Made by a program: the position numbers and the translations under genes. The notes under the pieces were generated by a model, which was given only the letters and a program-made list of their open reading frames with translations, was not told the DNA's origin and did no database searches. DNA of 64,000 bases from Kistimonas asteriae (GTDB taxonomy: Bacteria > Pseudomonadota > Gammaproteobacteria > Pseudomonadales > Endozoicomonadaceae): NCBI RefSeq assembly GCF_018263925.1, contig NZ_JAEVHF010000012.1, positions 107,733-171,732 on the forward strand, written 5' to 3'. Below, piece by piece: positions 17,433-25,180 of this stretch; the first letter of the stretch is position 1, and every line of letters starts with the position of its first letter.

Positions 17433-18038
17433 ATGAAACTGTATAGCCGCAATGTATCACCTGCTGATCAGATGGTCAGGCTGGCGTTGCTGTTCAAGGA
17501 TATCGATCACGTTATGGCTGAGTCAGACACGGAGGCGCTGGCAGGGCTGCATTACCAGGGAGGGGCGCATGAATCTCCGGTACTGGATACGGGGGACCAG
17601 CAGCTGACACAGGCCATGGCAATCCTTGAATACCTTGAGGATGTCTATCCTGAGCCGGCGTTATTGCCGGAACAGCCCCTGGTGCGTGCCAGGGTTCGTA
17701 GTTTTTCCCAGCTGATTTTCAGTGATATCCAACCCTACGCCCATGCGCGGGTCTCAGGCTATATGGAAAACCGTTTGCAAATACCCCGTGAAGAGCAGGC
17801 GCTCTGGTTTTGCCACTGGCTGGAAACCGGTCTGGCACGGCTTGAATTCATGCTGGCTCACCAGGCTCAGACGGGGACTTACTGTTTTGGTGAGCAGATA
17901 ACCCTGGCGGACCTGATACTGGCACCGCTGGTCGTTACCGCGGGTCGGCTGGATATCGATATGCGTTCATTTCCACATATCTCCAGGATTGTGGAAAATT
18001 GTATGGAACTTGAGCTGTTTGAGTGGTTGCAGGGCTGA
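17433..18038 (+). CDS. Glutathione S-transferase family protein
   Basis: Probable cytosolic thiol transferase or stress protein of the GST fold. The 201 residues have an N-terminal thioredoxin-like domain (MKLYSRNVSPADQMVRLALL) with the ESPVLDTGDQQLTQAMAILEYLEDVYP glutathione-binding segment around 50-76. The all-helical C-terminal domain contains FGEQITLADLILAPLV (N-capping box region). The closest feel is zeta class/maleylacetoacetate isomerase, but the SSxxxRVR active-site motif is altered (SPADQMVR), so I do not assign that reaction. AAGGAG lies 8 bases before the ATG at 17433. It is alone between guaC and udk. Confidence 0.8.
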   Translation: MKLYSRNVSPADQMVRLALLFKDIDHVMAESDTEALAGLHYQGGAHESPVLDTGDQQLTQAMAILEYLEDVYPEPALLPEQPLVRARVRSFSQLIFSDIQPYAHARVSGYMENRLQIPREEQALWFCHWLETGLARLEFMLAHQAQTGTYCFGEQITLADLILAPLVVTAGRLDIDMRSFPHISRIVENCMELELFEWLQG

Positions 18039-18039
18039 T

Positions 18040-18070
18040 ACCGGTGCGACGCTTTGGCGTGTGCACCGGT
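18040..18070. terminator. Hairpin between the GST-like gene and udk
   Basis: ACCGGTGC / GCACCGGT forms an 8-bp outer stem, with a further ACGC/GCGT pair inside. It lies between convergent genes. There is no clear T-run. Confidence 0.45.
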
Positions 18071-18089
18071 TGACTCGGTGGCGGCAGGA

Positions 18090-18710
18090 TCAGTTGATCA
18101 AAGTGTTGATCTTGGTCTTGATGAGATCCATGGCAATACGGTTTTTGCCGCCCCGGGGAATGATCAGGTCGGCATGCTGGCGTGAGGGCTCAATAAACTG
18201 CTGGAACATCGGCCGGACCGTTTCCATGTATTGGCTGATGACGGATTCCATATCCCGTCCGCGGGTGACAATATCCCGCTGAAGGCGGCGAATCAGGCAG
18301 ATGTCGAGCGGCGTATCCATGTAGAAGCGCAGGTCAAACTGCTTGCGCACATCCGGATTGACAAACAGCAGGATCCCTTCATAAATCACCACCCGTGAAG
18401 GGCGTACGGTGCGGGTTTCGCTGGTGCGGTTATGGATAGAATAATCGTAGGTCGGGACCTGGATGGCTTTCCCTTGCTTGAGCATCTGGAGATGTTGCAG
18501 CATCAGGTTGTGATCGATCGCGTCTGGGTGGTCGTAGTTGGTCAGAACGCGTTCATCCATACTCAGGTGCGACTGGTCCTTGTAATAGGAATCCTCGGAG
18601 ATCACGCTGAGGTGTTCGCTTTTCAGTTCTTCAACCAGGGTTTCAGCCAGCAGGCTTTTTCCGGAAGCTGAAGCGCCGGCAATACCGACCAGGATGGGTT
18701 TCTGTGGCAT
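18090..18710 (-). CDS. udk: Uridine kinase
   Basis: Phosphorylates uridine and cytidine to UMP and CMP in pyrimidine salvage. The 206-residue P-loop kinase has Walker A GASASGKS (12-19), the substrate segment [29 protein letters not shown], and VIYEGILLF (Walker B region). The C-terminal PRGGKN segment is typical of the family. E. coli Udk is slightly longer (213). The start at ATG 18710 aligns with homologues. Confidence 0.95.
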   Translation of the reverse strand: MPQKPILVGIAGASASGKSLLAETLVEELKSEHLSVISEDSYYKDQSHLSMDERVLTNYDHPDAIDHNLMLQHLQMLKQGKAIQVPTYDYSIHNRTSETRTVRPSRVVIYEGILLFVNPDVRKQFDLRFYMDTPLDICLIRRLQRDIVTRGRDMESVISQYMETVRPMFQQFIEPSRQHADLIIPRGGKNRIAMDLIKTKINTLIN

Positions 18711-18922
18711 GGGGAAATCTCTGACGCGGACGCGGTATAAATACCGGCAACTATAGCTGAGCCTTCGGTTTAGCTGAATTCGTCATTCTACGTAACGCGT
18801 TGTTTATCCGTTCGCGTTTGTGTGCGCTGTCTGGATCGGTTATAAAACGGCGCCTTTTTTGGGTTGTTATTATGGCCTGTGCAGGTTGCGATGGTTTTCA
18901 AGGCGAGATGACAGGATACGGA

Positions 18923-19966
18923 ATGAATGTGCTGACGAATCCCAGCCAGTTGCTGGTTAAGAACAGTGATGTGCTGGAGGCTGAACGTATTCTCGTGATT
19001 CAGCCAGAAAATGATGGCTTTGTACCCCGGCTGTGCCAGCAGGGTTCGGTGTCAGTTAACGTCTTTACCACCAGTGAGGCGGTTCGCTCACGGCTGGTGG
19101 ATCTCGGCGTCAGTGACGCATGCATCGCCTATGGCGAATGTATTCCCGCCCCGGAAGAAAAACCGGATACCGTTATTCTGTATTTGCAGAAAAGCCGGGA
19201 ATTCATGAGCTATCTTTTGGCCATGAGTTTGCCCCTGTTAACGGACAATGGTCGCTTGCTGTTGGTAGGTGAAAACGGGAGCGGCATCAAGTCCTGGCAA
19301 AAACGGCTGGCGGCGTATGGTGATGTCGAGAAAATTGATTCTGCCCGGCACTGTTCGCTGTATGTGTTAACCCCCGTGGATAAACCGTCACCGTTTGTCA
19401 TTAACGACTGGAAAGCCTCGTTTGAGGAGGTTGTGCATGATGTTTGTATCATGGCGGAGACGTTGCCCGGCGTATTCAATCATGGTCGTCTGGATGTAGG
19501 CACTCGATTACTGCTGGAAACCATGGAAGCGGGCTTTAAAGGTGATGTTCTCGATTTTGGTTGTGGCTCTGGCGTTGTTGGCGCCTGGTTGGCGAAGCGG
19601 TTTCCGGGTATCCGTTTGTCCTTGCTTGATAATGACGCCATGGCATTGGCTGCGACCCGGGAAACGTGCCGAATTAACGATGTTGATCCTGTAGCTGTTA
19701 TTGCCAGTAATGGGTTGGAAAGCGTCCGTGGACGTTTTAATGCGATTGTTTCCAATCCGCCCTTTCACGAAGGGGTGAAAACGCAGTATGAAACAACAGA
19801 GCAATTCCTTAAAGCATCTAAGTCGTTATTGAAGCCCAAGGGGCGCCTGCGGATTGTGGCTAACAGCTTTCTGCGTTACCCGCCGATTATTGAAACGGTT
19901 TTTGGTCATTGCCACGTTTTGGCAAAGCGGGATGGATTCACGGTTTATGAAGCGATTAATGGCTGA
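18923..19966 (+). CDS. rsmC: 16S rRNA m2G1207 methyltransferase
   Basis: SAM-dependent enzyme that methylates G1207 of 16S rRNA in the small subunit. The N-terminal half is a degenerate methyltransferase-like domain that binds substrate. The C-terminal half is catalytic, with LDFGCGSGVVGAWLA (SAM loop) and SNPPFHEG (NPPF catalytic motif). ETLPGVFNHGRLDVGTRLLL between them matches E. coli RsmC. From ATG 18923, with AGGA 6 bases upstream, the product has 347 residues against 343 in E. coli; ATG 18908 is an alternative five codons earlier. Upstream in-frame codons back to 18800 are unlikely to be translated. Confidence 0.93.
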   Translation: MNVLTNPSQLLVKNSDVLEAERILVIQPENDGFVPRLCQQGSVSVNVFTTSEAVRSRLVDLGVSDACIAYGECIPAPEEKPDTVILYLQKSREFMSYLLAMSLPLLTDNGRLLLVGENGSGIKSWQKRLAAYGDVEKIDSARHCSLYVLTPVDKPSPFVINDWKASFEEVVHDVCIMAETLPGVFNHGRLDVGTRLLLETMEAGFKGDVLDFGCGSGVVGAWLAKRFPGIRLSLLDNDAMALAATRETCRINDVDPVAVIASNGLESVRGRFNAIVSNPPFHEGVKTQYETTEQFLKASKSLLKPKGRLRIVANSFLRYPPIIETVFGHCHVLAKRDGFTVYEAING

Positions 19967-19979
19967 TTGTTGAGGAACG

Positions 19980-20007
19980 TGATGGCAGAGGTTTGCTTCT
20001 GCCATCA
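19980..20007. terminator. Bidirectional hairpin terminator between rsmC and a lipoprotein gene
   Basis: TGATGGCAGA / TCTGCCATCA, a perfect 10-bp stem with an 8-nt loop. The T-rich stretch TATTGTTTTAT follows on the plus strand. Confidence 0.6.
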
Positions 20008-20020
20008 GCTATTGTTTTAT

Positions 20021-20563
20021 TTACAGTGAGCTTAACAGTGTCGCGACAGCCTGTTTGAGTCGCTGGTCCCGTTGTTCCGGGTCAAGCCCTTTAAGCATGA
20101 CCCCTTGTAGTGCACCATTCCATAGGACCTCGTCTGTGTCAGCCCGGATCAAGGTAATCCCGATGGTTAGCTTGCTGTCTTCCTGGCTGGTGACCAGCCC
20201 CGGGTTGAGACCCATGGCCGAAGCCAGTTCTGCATCACTCAGCAGGTATTCAGAGGCAAGACCGAATCTGACCCGGATGGTGTGTTCTGTCATTTCCCCT
20301 TCATGCAGGCCTTTGCTTTCAAGTGTCGCTTTGATCACGTTCTCGAGGCGTGTATAGGCTGCATCCCTCTTGGGTACCAGCGGATCCTCACGGGGAACGT
20401 ACACTGGCTCATAGACGGCAGCATTATAGTGATTGATGTCGAATGGTTTCTGGACACCGGTGGTCATTGCGTAACTGGCCAGATTGTTGTCAGGCAGGCT
20501 GGAGCAGGCGGAAAGCATAAATGCCATGCAGCCAAGGGCGAGTGCGGTTGTCAGGGATCGCAT
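20021..20563 (-). CDS. Lipoprotein, DUF4136-like
   Basis: Likely outer-membrane-anchored periplasmic lipoprotein of unknown role. A signal peptide ends in lipobox LSAC with Cys20; the following residues Ser-Ser predict outer-membrane sorting by the Lol +2 rule. The mature 160 residues include KRDAAYTRLENVIKATLESKGL and a C-terminal strand-rich part (LTIGITLIRADTDEVLWNGALQG) resembling DUF4136 proteins, where the family pattern is an Asp-rich strand followed by a Trp. It is convergent with rsmC and stands alone. Confidence 0.8.
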   Translation of the reverse strand: MRSLTTALALGCMAFMLSACSSLPDNNLASYAMTTGVQKPFDINHYNAAVYEPVYVPREDPLVPKRDAAYTRLENVIKATLESKGLHEGEMTEHTIRVRFGLASEYLLSDAELASAMGLNPGLVTSQEDSKLTIGITLIRADTDEVLWNGALQGVMLKGLDPEQRDQRLKQAVATLLSSL

Positions 20564-20897
20564 GGTTTGACTCCTGCTTTGTTCTTATGGATTCGAATCG
20601 GTCTGTTTATTGTTGTTCTTATTGTGCCCGTTTCCGTCGGGTTTGAATATTGTTGTACCGTCAATGGATAGAAAAGACGTAGTTGTTTAGAAGAACGTTA
20701 TTTTTCGTTATGAATGATGAATACGCTTATTTTAATCAGGTCTATTCAGTGCCATAGGATGCTGAAACCAGCATCAATATTGCATTTGGAAATAGCGAGC
20801 CACCGGGCGATTTCGTTTTAATCAGCTTGAGGGTCATCTGCCTACATATCCTTATATGAATCAGCCGTTATGCAAGTCTGCCAGGGAGGTGCGTTGA
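20564..20897. other. 334-bp divergent spacer
   Basis: It separates the lipoprotein gene from the type III chaperone gene, so both promoters should lie here. No gene and no clear -35/-10 pair was found. I compared it with the 3' end of the tRNA-Arg at 22489 and saw no duplicate that would mark an island boundary. Confidence 0.3.
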
Positions 20898-21380
20898 ATG
20901 ACGGGGGTAAGAGGATTATTAGCGTCATTAGGCGTTGATGCGCCACTGTTAGGGCGTTTGAAGGATGGTGAAACCATTGCGAGTCACAAGCAGTTTGATC
21001 CTCAGCTGCTGGAGGCAATACACGCCATAGCCTATGCCCGCTATGAAGCCGGGCATGTGGCCGAAGCTGAATCGCTGTTTTTGTTTCTGGGTATGCATGA
21101 CCACACAGAGCCCCGTTACCTGCAAGGGTTGGGCTGTTGCCGGTTTGCATTGGGAGATTCAGACAGTGCTTTAGCGCTGCTGGAACAGGCGGTTGTGCTG
21201 GATCATCAGAATCCCCACGCATTGCTGGCGCTTGGCTCGGTCTACGAGGCATCCGGTGATCCGGGGCGGGCGCAGCAGATGTTTGAACGGGCTATCCATG
21301 CCTGTGGCAATCAGTCGCAATTGCGTGCTGAGCAAGGACTGGCTGAACAGCTATTGCAGGCAATGCAGGAGGCAGACTGA
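20898..21380 (+). CDS. SycD/LcrH-type class II type III secretion chaperone
   Basis: Probable cytoplasmic chaperone of type III secretion translocators. The 160 residues form three tetratricopeptide repeats (about 38-140). The pattern is that of SycD/LcrH/IpgC proteins: LEAIHAIAYARYEAGHVAEAESLFLFL, then DPRY-like EPRYLQGLGCCRFALGDSDSAL, then NPHALLALGSVYEASGDPGRA. In that family the concave TPR surface holds the N-terminal part of the translocator. GGGAGG lies 9 bases before the ATG at 20898. Its stop overlaps the start of the next gene (TGATG), the usual coupling of a chaperone with its client. No secretion apparatus genes are in this window. Confidence 0.8.
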   Translation: MTGVRGLLASLGVDAPLLGRLKDGETIASHKQFDPQLLEAIHAIAYARYEAGHVAEAESLFLFLGMHDHTEPRYLQGLGCCRFALGDSDSALALLEQAVVLDHQNPHALLALGSVYEASGDPGRAQQMFERAIHACGNQSQLRAEQGLAEQLLQAMQEAD

Positions 21381-22420
21381 TGGCAAGAATTGATGGGACA
21401 TCGGGCAATCAACCGGTCAGGCCCCAGGATGAAATTGCGCCCGGACAGATTGAGCGGACAACGGTTTCGGCAGGCAATCTTGGGCAGGGGTTGAGCTTTG
21501 GGCAGGTATCTGAAAACTCTGTGGGTGGTGGTGTGCGCCAGGATGGCGGACGCCTTGTGCTGGCTCCGCCAACGTCAACCGATGTGAGTTATCTTGGTAC
21601 CTTGTCGCCGGATCAGTTGGAGTCATTACTGAATGGGTTAAAAGCTGAAAAGGAAGATCTTGAGATTAAAAATCAGGTTGAGATCCTGGAAGATCTCAAG
21701 GCGCGCAAAGAGGAAAAAAGTGCGCAAAAGACCGTCGAGTTGCTGGAGCGACTGGATGGTGCGCAGGAAGACAAGTCCTGTGGGGTTGTTAAGGCGGTGT
21801 TTGGTGCTTTATTGGGACCCATTGGTATTCCTTTGATGGTGAGTGGCATCCAGCAGGCTGAGAGTGCCAAGCATCGTCTTGATATCGTGAATACTGAAAT
21901 CAAACACTATTACCAGGAGCGCTATGGTGAGGAAGGCTCAGTCGCTATTGAAAAATTCCAGGACGACTATGAGCGAGCCTTTTCACCGCGAGTGTCACCC
22001 CACGGGATCCCCTTGAAAGACACTGAGGCTAAAAAGTTAGAACTGAAGGCTCAGGCTGATGAATTAATGGCCAGCGGTGTTATCAGTGAAACTGTTCATA
22101 ATGATCTGATCAAGGTCATTGACCGTAAGGCCCATAGCCAGGATGTCGCTGCTGTCTTCTTGCATGATGCCGTGTTGCATTCCGCCGGGTATGAGTCTTC
22201 AGACGAGGCGTCCTCTGAGGCAGCATCACCTGTAGAGGGTAATGAGGCTATGTCGCCGGCAGCCTTTCAGAAATGGTTCGCTCAGTTTGTGAGGGATACG
22301 GAAGCTGAAGAAAAAATGATGGCGGATATCCAGAAACAGATTGAAGAAGCCAAATACGCCGTGTTAACCGGTGCAACAGACCAGCGTGCGATATTGTCTG
22401 GCCAAGCCAAGCATATTTGA
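21380..22420 (+). CDS. Putative type III secreted translocator/effector, client of the upstream chaperone
   Basis: I do not recognise a named family. The 346-residue product has a polar, Gly/Gln/Pro-rich N-terminus without a Sec signal (1-70), as in type III substrates. A long charged helix likely to form a coiled coil follows (about 78-130). Next come one hydrophobic segment (about 135-157, GVVKAVFGALLGPIGIPLMV), another helix (156-182), a middle domain and a C-terminal amphipathic helix (about 295-335). A charged coiled coil followed by a glycine-containing membrane segment is the layout of SctE/SctB translocators. AGGAGG lies 8 bases before the ATG, and the ATG overlaps the chaperone stop. 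The role as translocator or effector is inference from architecture and context. Confidence 0.6.
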   Translation: MARIDGTSGNQPVRPQDEIAPGQIERTTVSAGNLGQGLSFGQVSENSVGGGVRQDGGRLVLAPPTSTDVSYLGTLSPDQLESLLNGLKAEKEDLEIKNQVEILEDLKARKEEKSAQKTVELLERLDGAQEDKSCGVVKAVFGALLGPIGIPLMVSGIQQAESAKHRLDIVNTEIKHYYQERYGEEGSVAIEKFQDDYERAFSPRVSPHGIPLKDTEAKKLELKAQADELMASGVISETVHNDLIKVIDRKAHSQDVAAVFLHDAVLHSAGYESSDEASSEAASPVEGNEAMSPAAFQKWFAQFVRDTEAEEKMMADIQKQIEEAKYAVLTGATDQRAILSGQAKHI

Positions 22421-22488
22421 GTACTTATTGATAACAAGTATGTTTTGGGAAGCGTGAAATGGCAGCGATAAACGACGTCTGATTTTGT

Positions 22489-22564
22489 TGGCGTCCCTAC
22501 CAGGACTCGAACCTGGATCGGCCGCTTAGGAGGCGGCTGTTCTATCCGGTTGAACTATAGGGAC
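22489..22564 (-). tRNA. tRNA-Arg(CCU)
   Basis: A 76-nt tRNA on the minus strand with acceptor GTCCCTA/TAGGGAC, anticodon stem GCCGC/GCGGC with loop CTCCTAA (anticodon CCT) and encoded CCA. It reads the rare AGG codon. Its 3' end faces the chaperone/translocator-like pair. Confidence 0.96.
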
Positions 22565-22716
22565 ATTGCGTGAACTAACGTCTATACAGTTAAGCACATA
22601 TAGCTGTTGTCGCTCATCCAGATGCGTCGCTATCATAGACGATTATATGGCTTTTCAGCAATAGCTTCTCTTGTTGGTGTCTGTGTATTATCGCTCGGAT
22701 GGAACCCTCCTTAACC

Positions 22717-23409
22717 ATGAAGTTGTCGATTATTATCCCGGTATTGAATGAAGCATCGGTCTTACGGCAAAAGCTGGCTGGGCTGCAGCACTTCAGGGTC
22801 GTCGGGCATGAGCTGATTCTGGTAGATGGTGGAAGTGATGATGAGACCCTCCACTTGGCGGAAGGGCTGGTCGATCAGGCGGTCACTGCGCCAAAAGGGC
22901 GCAGTCTACAGATGAATGCTGGTGCAGCGGTTGCAACGGGTGATGGTTTGCTGTTTCTTCATGCCGATACTACGTTGCCGCTGGATGCGGATATGCTGAT
23001 AACTAATTGCCTGAGTACAGGTGAAGGGTGGGGGCGATTTGATGTCAGGTTGACCGGGCGGCATGGCTTGTTTCGAATCATTGAACGGATGATAAGCTGG
23101 CGATCCAGGCTCACGGGGATTGCATCAGGTGATCAGGGAATGTTTGTTTCTACCACCCTGTTTAATCGGCTGGAAGGCTATGCGCCTATCCCGTTGATGG
23201 AAGACCTTGAACTTTCGCGGCGACTGATTAAGATTCAGCGACCGCATTGCCTGAAGGCCTGTGTGGTCACAGACAGTCGGCGTTGGGAAAAACATGGCAT
23301 CCTGACAACTGTCCTGCTGATGTGGCGACTCCGATTGCAGTATTATGCCGGTGTTGCACCGGAAAGGCTGGCCAAGTCGTACCGTACCCAAGGAAAAGGC
23401 GCTGCCTGA
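22717..23409 (+). CDS. Family 2 glycosyltransferase (TIGR04283 type)
   Basis: A small GT-A fold transferase. MKLSIIIPVLNEASVL opens the nucleotide-sugar domain; VDGGSDDET, APKGRSLQMNAGA and FLHADTTLP (metal-binding DxD-like) follow; the late MEDLELSRRLIK matches the catalytic ED region. The product is 230 residues with no membrane segment. Such genes are usually paired with a TIGR04282 gene, as here (23432). The pair's natural substrate is not established for most bacteria; some homologues are linked with arsenosugar synthesis. The start could also be ATG 22699; neither start has a good Shine-Dalgarno sequence. Confidence 0.85.
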   Translation: MKLSIIIPVLNEASVLRQKLAGLQHFRVVGHELILVDGGSDDETLHLAEGLVDQAVTAPKGRSLQMNAGAAVATGDGLLFLHADTTLPLDADMLITNCLSTGEGWGRFDVRLTGRHGLFRIIERMISWRSRLTGIASGDQGMFVSTTLFNRLEGYAPIPLMEDLELSRRLIKIQRPHCLKACVVTDSRRWEKHGILTTVLLMWRLRLQYYAGVAPERLAKSYRTQGKGAA

Positions 23410-23431
23410 TCACTGACAACTAGGGACAGTC

Positions 23432-24058
23432 ATGTTTACCCACCCTGATGCTCGAATCCTGCTGTTTGCCAAACCACCGTTACCGGGACGGGTTAAGACC
23501 CGCTTGATCCCGGCTGTGGGTGAGGACGGCGCCTGTTCAGTCCATACCTCGCTATTGCGCCGGGTTGGACTGCAGTTGGTGCAATGGCAGCTGGCCCCCC
23601 TGCAGCTCTGGGCCGGCATGAAAGGGCCATTTCCTGCACTTTTCGACCGTTGGTCGTATCAATTGCAGTGTGAAGGAAATCTTGGCGAGCGCATGGCTCA
23701 TGCGGCCAGGATGAATCTTGTCGGTGAGACTCAAAAGGTACTCTTTCTGGGGAGCGACTGCCCGGTTCTGACGCGGGAGTACCTTGAATCGGCAATGGCT
23801 GCACTGGAAACTTCGGATGTGGTGCTGGGGCCTGCGGAAGATGGCGGTTATGTGTTACTGGGTATGCGACGGTTTATACCGGCCGTGTTCGAACGCATAG
23901 ACTGGGGGACTGATCAGGTGCTAGAGCAAACCCGTAGCCGCTTACAGGAAGCGAAGGCCAGCTGGCAGGCGTTGGATACCTTATGGGATGTTGATCGCCC
24001 CGAGGATCTGACACGCTATCGCGCATTGCCGGGGCTTAATCATGCAGTAACGTACTGA
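23432..24058 (+). CDS. TIGR04282/DUF2064 nucleotidyl- or glycosyltransferase-like protein
   Basis: A 208-residue GT-A-like protein with LLFAKPPLPGRVKTRLIPAVG near the N-terminus (nucleotide-binding loop resembling nucleotidyltransferases), FLGSDCPVL in the middle and GPAEDGGYVLLGM (metal-binding Asp). It ends with TLWDVDRPEDLTRY. It follows the TIGR04283 gene by 22 bases in the same direction, so the two are co-transcribed. The pairing is conserved in many bacteria, but the exact reaction is unknown. The ATG at 23432 has GGGACAG upstream. Confidence 0.85.
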   Translation: MFTHPDARILLFAKPPLPGRVKTRLIPAVGEDGACSVHTSLLRRVGLQLVQWQLAPLQLWAGMKGPFPALFDRWSYQLQCEGNLGERMAHAARMNLVGETQKVLFLGSDCPVLTREYLESAMAALETSDVVLGPAEDGGYVLLGMRRFIPAVFERIDWGTDQVLEQTRSRLQEAKASWQALDTLWDVDRPEDLTRYRALPGLNHAVTY

Positions 24059-24252
24059 ATGTCAGTGATCCGGATAGCGTTTGTAGTTGTTATTACCCGT
24101 GTAATGGGGGCTTAAAGGCGGTTACGCTGTCAAATCCTTGACTGACAGTGCTTTCATTCGATGTATGGGATAACGCCAATGTTCATGACCTGCACGACAG
24201 GTATAATTAAGTTATTCATCTAACGATAGTCGTAATCATTTTGGGAGAAATC

Positions 24253-24948
24253 ATGCGTCTTGCCTGTCTTCGGTGGACATCCGCCGTGATGCTGGCGTTG
24301 GCTACTCAGTTGGCCAGTGCCTATGAGCCGGTGTCCTACGATGACCCGCTGGAAACGATGAACCGGAAAGTATTCCATTTTAATGAAAAAATGGACCAGT
24401 GGATTCTTGATCCGGCCGCCAGGGGGTATGACAAAGTCACCCCTGAACCTGTCCAGGGGCTGGTGACATCATTCTTCCATAATCTGGGGGAAGTCCGTAA
24501 CCTCGTGAATGCGGTACTTCAACTCCGGATCGGCGATGCAGCTGCTACCAGTGGCCGTTTTGTGATCAACTCAACCATCGGCATGCTGGGTATGCTGGAT
24601 GTCGCCACGGAGCTGGGCATTGAACGCCGTTACCAGGATTTTGGGTTGACCCTGGCTCGCTGGCATGTGCCCTCCGGCCCCTATGTGGTTTTGCCGTTCT
24701 ATGGGCCAAGAACAGCACGTTCAACCGTTGGTTTTGTGCCTGACCTTGAGTTGAACCCCACCAACAGCCTGGAATGGTGGAGCCCGGAGTTTATGGCGAT
24801 TCATACGCTGGACATTCTTGATACCCGCAACCGGCTTCGCGGCGCTGAGGGTTTGATTGTTGGTGATAAGTACGTGTTTATTCGGGATGCGTATCTGCAG
24901 AGTCGCCAGTTCATGATTACCGGTGAAGTGCCGGAAGACGATTTTTAG
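24253..24948 (+). CDS. mlaA: Phospholipid-retention protein MlaA (VacJ family)
   Basis: Outer-membrane component of the Mla pathway, which removes phospholipids from the outer leaflet together with porins and MlaC. The 232-residue product has YDDPLETMNRKVFHFNEKMD, FHNLGEVRNLVNAVLQ, GRFVINSTIGMLGMLDVA, DFGLTLARWHVPSGPYVVLPFYGP and FIRDAYLQSR, all MlaA hallmarks. Unlike E. coli MlaA it has an ordinary signal peptide (cleavage near Ala23) with no lipobox Cys, so it is probably not a lipoprotein. GGGAG lies 5 bases before ATG 24253. The other mla genes are not in this window. A strong terminator follows. Confidence 0.93.
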   Translation: MRLACLRWTSAVMLALATQLASAYEPVSYDDPLETMNRKVFHFNEKMDQWILDPAARGYDKVTPEPVQGLVTSFFHNLGEVRNLVNAVLQLRIGDAAATSGRFVINSTIGMLGMLDVATELGIERRYQDFGLTLARWHVPSGPYVVLPFYGPRTARSTVGFVPDLELNPTNSLEWWSPEFMAIHTLDILDTRNRLRGAEGLIVGDKYVFIRDAYLQSRQFMITGEVPEDDF

Positions 24949-24964
24949 TGATAACTGTCAGCAT

Positions 24965-24992
24965 AAAAAAGGCCGGGTGACCGGCCTTTTTT
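24965..24992 (+). terminator. Intrinsic terminator after mlaA
   Basis: AAAAAAGGCCGG - GTGA - CCGGCCTTTTTT, a perfect GC-rich stem with a T-run. Confidence 0.93.
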
Positions 24993-25167
24993 ATGGGTTT
25001 TGCGCTAGAGTATAATCCTGCTTGCAGGCAAGGGCCTTAGCAGGTAATTTCATAGAATCCCTTAGCGATACTTCCTACAACCGGACGGTTACAGCCAATG
25101 GGCCAGCGTTCAGCAGCATCGGGGCAATGTGAGTTGTTAGTGGATACCGGGTATCTGTTTCGTTTGA

Positions 25168-25174
25168 ACAAGGA
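25168..25174 (+). promoter_or_regulatory. CsrA-like motif at the ribosome-binding site of the REC-PP2C gene
   Basis: ACAAGGA, ending 6 bases before the ATG at 25181, contains the Shine-Dalgarno AAGGA and matches the CsrA core ACARGGA. Control by CsrA is inference. Confidence 0.35.
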
Positions 25175-25180
25175 AAAAGC

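Noticed and set aside
20564..20897. Possible second copy of the tRNA-Arg(CCU) 3' end as island boundary
   Set aside because: I compared the spacer with the tRNA 3' half and saw no match longer than chance.
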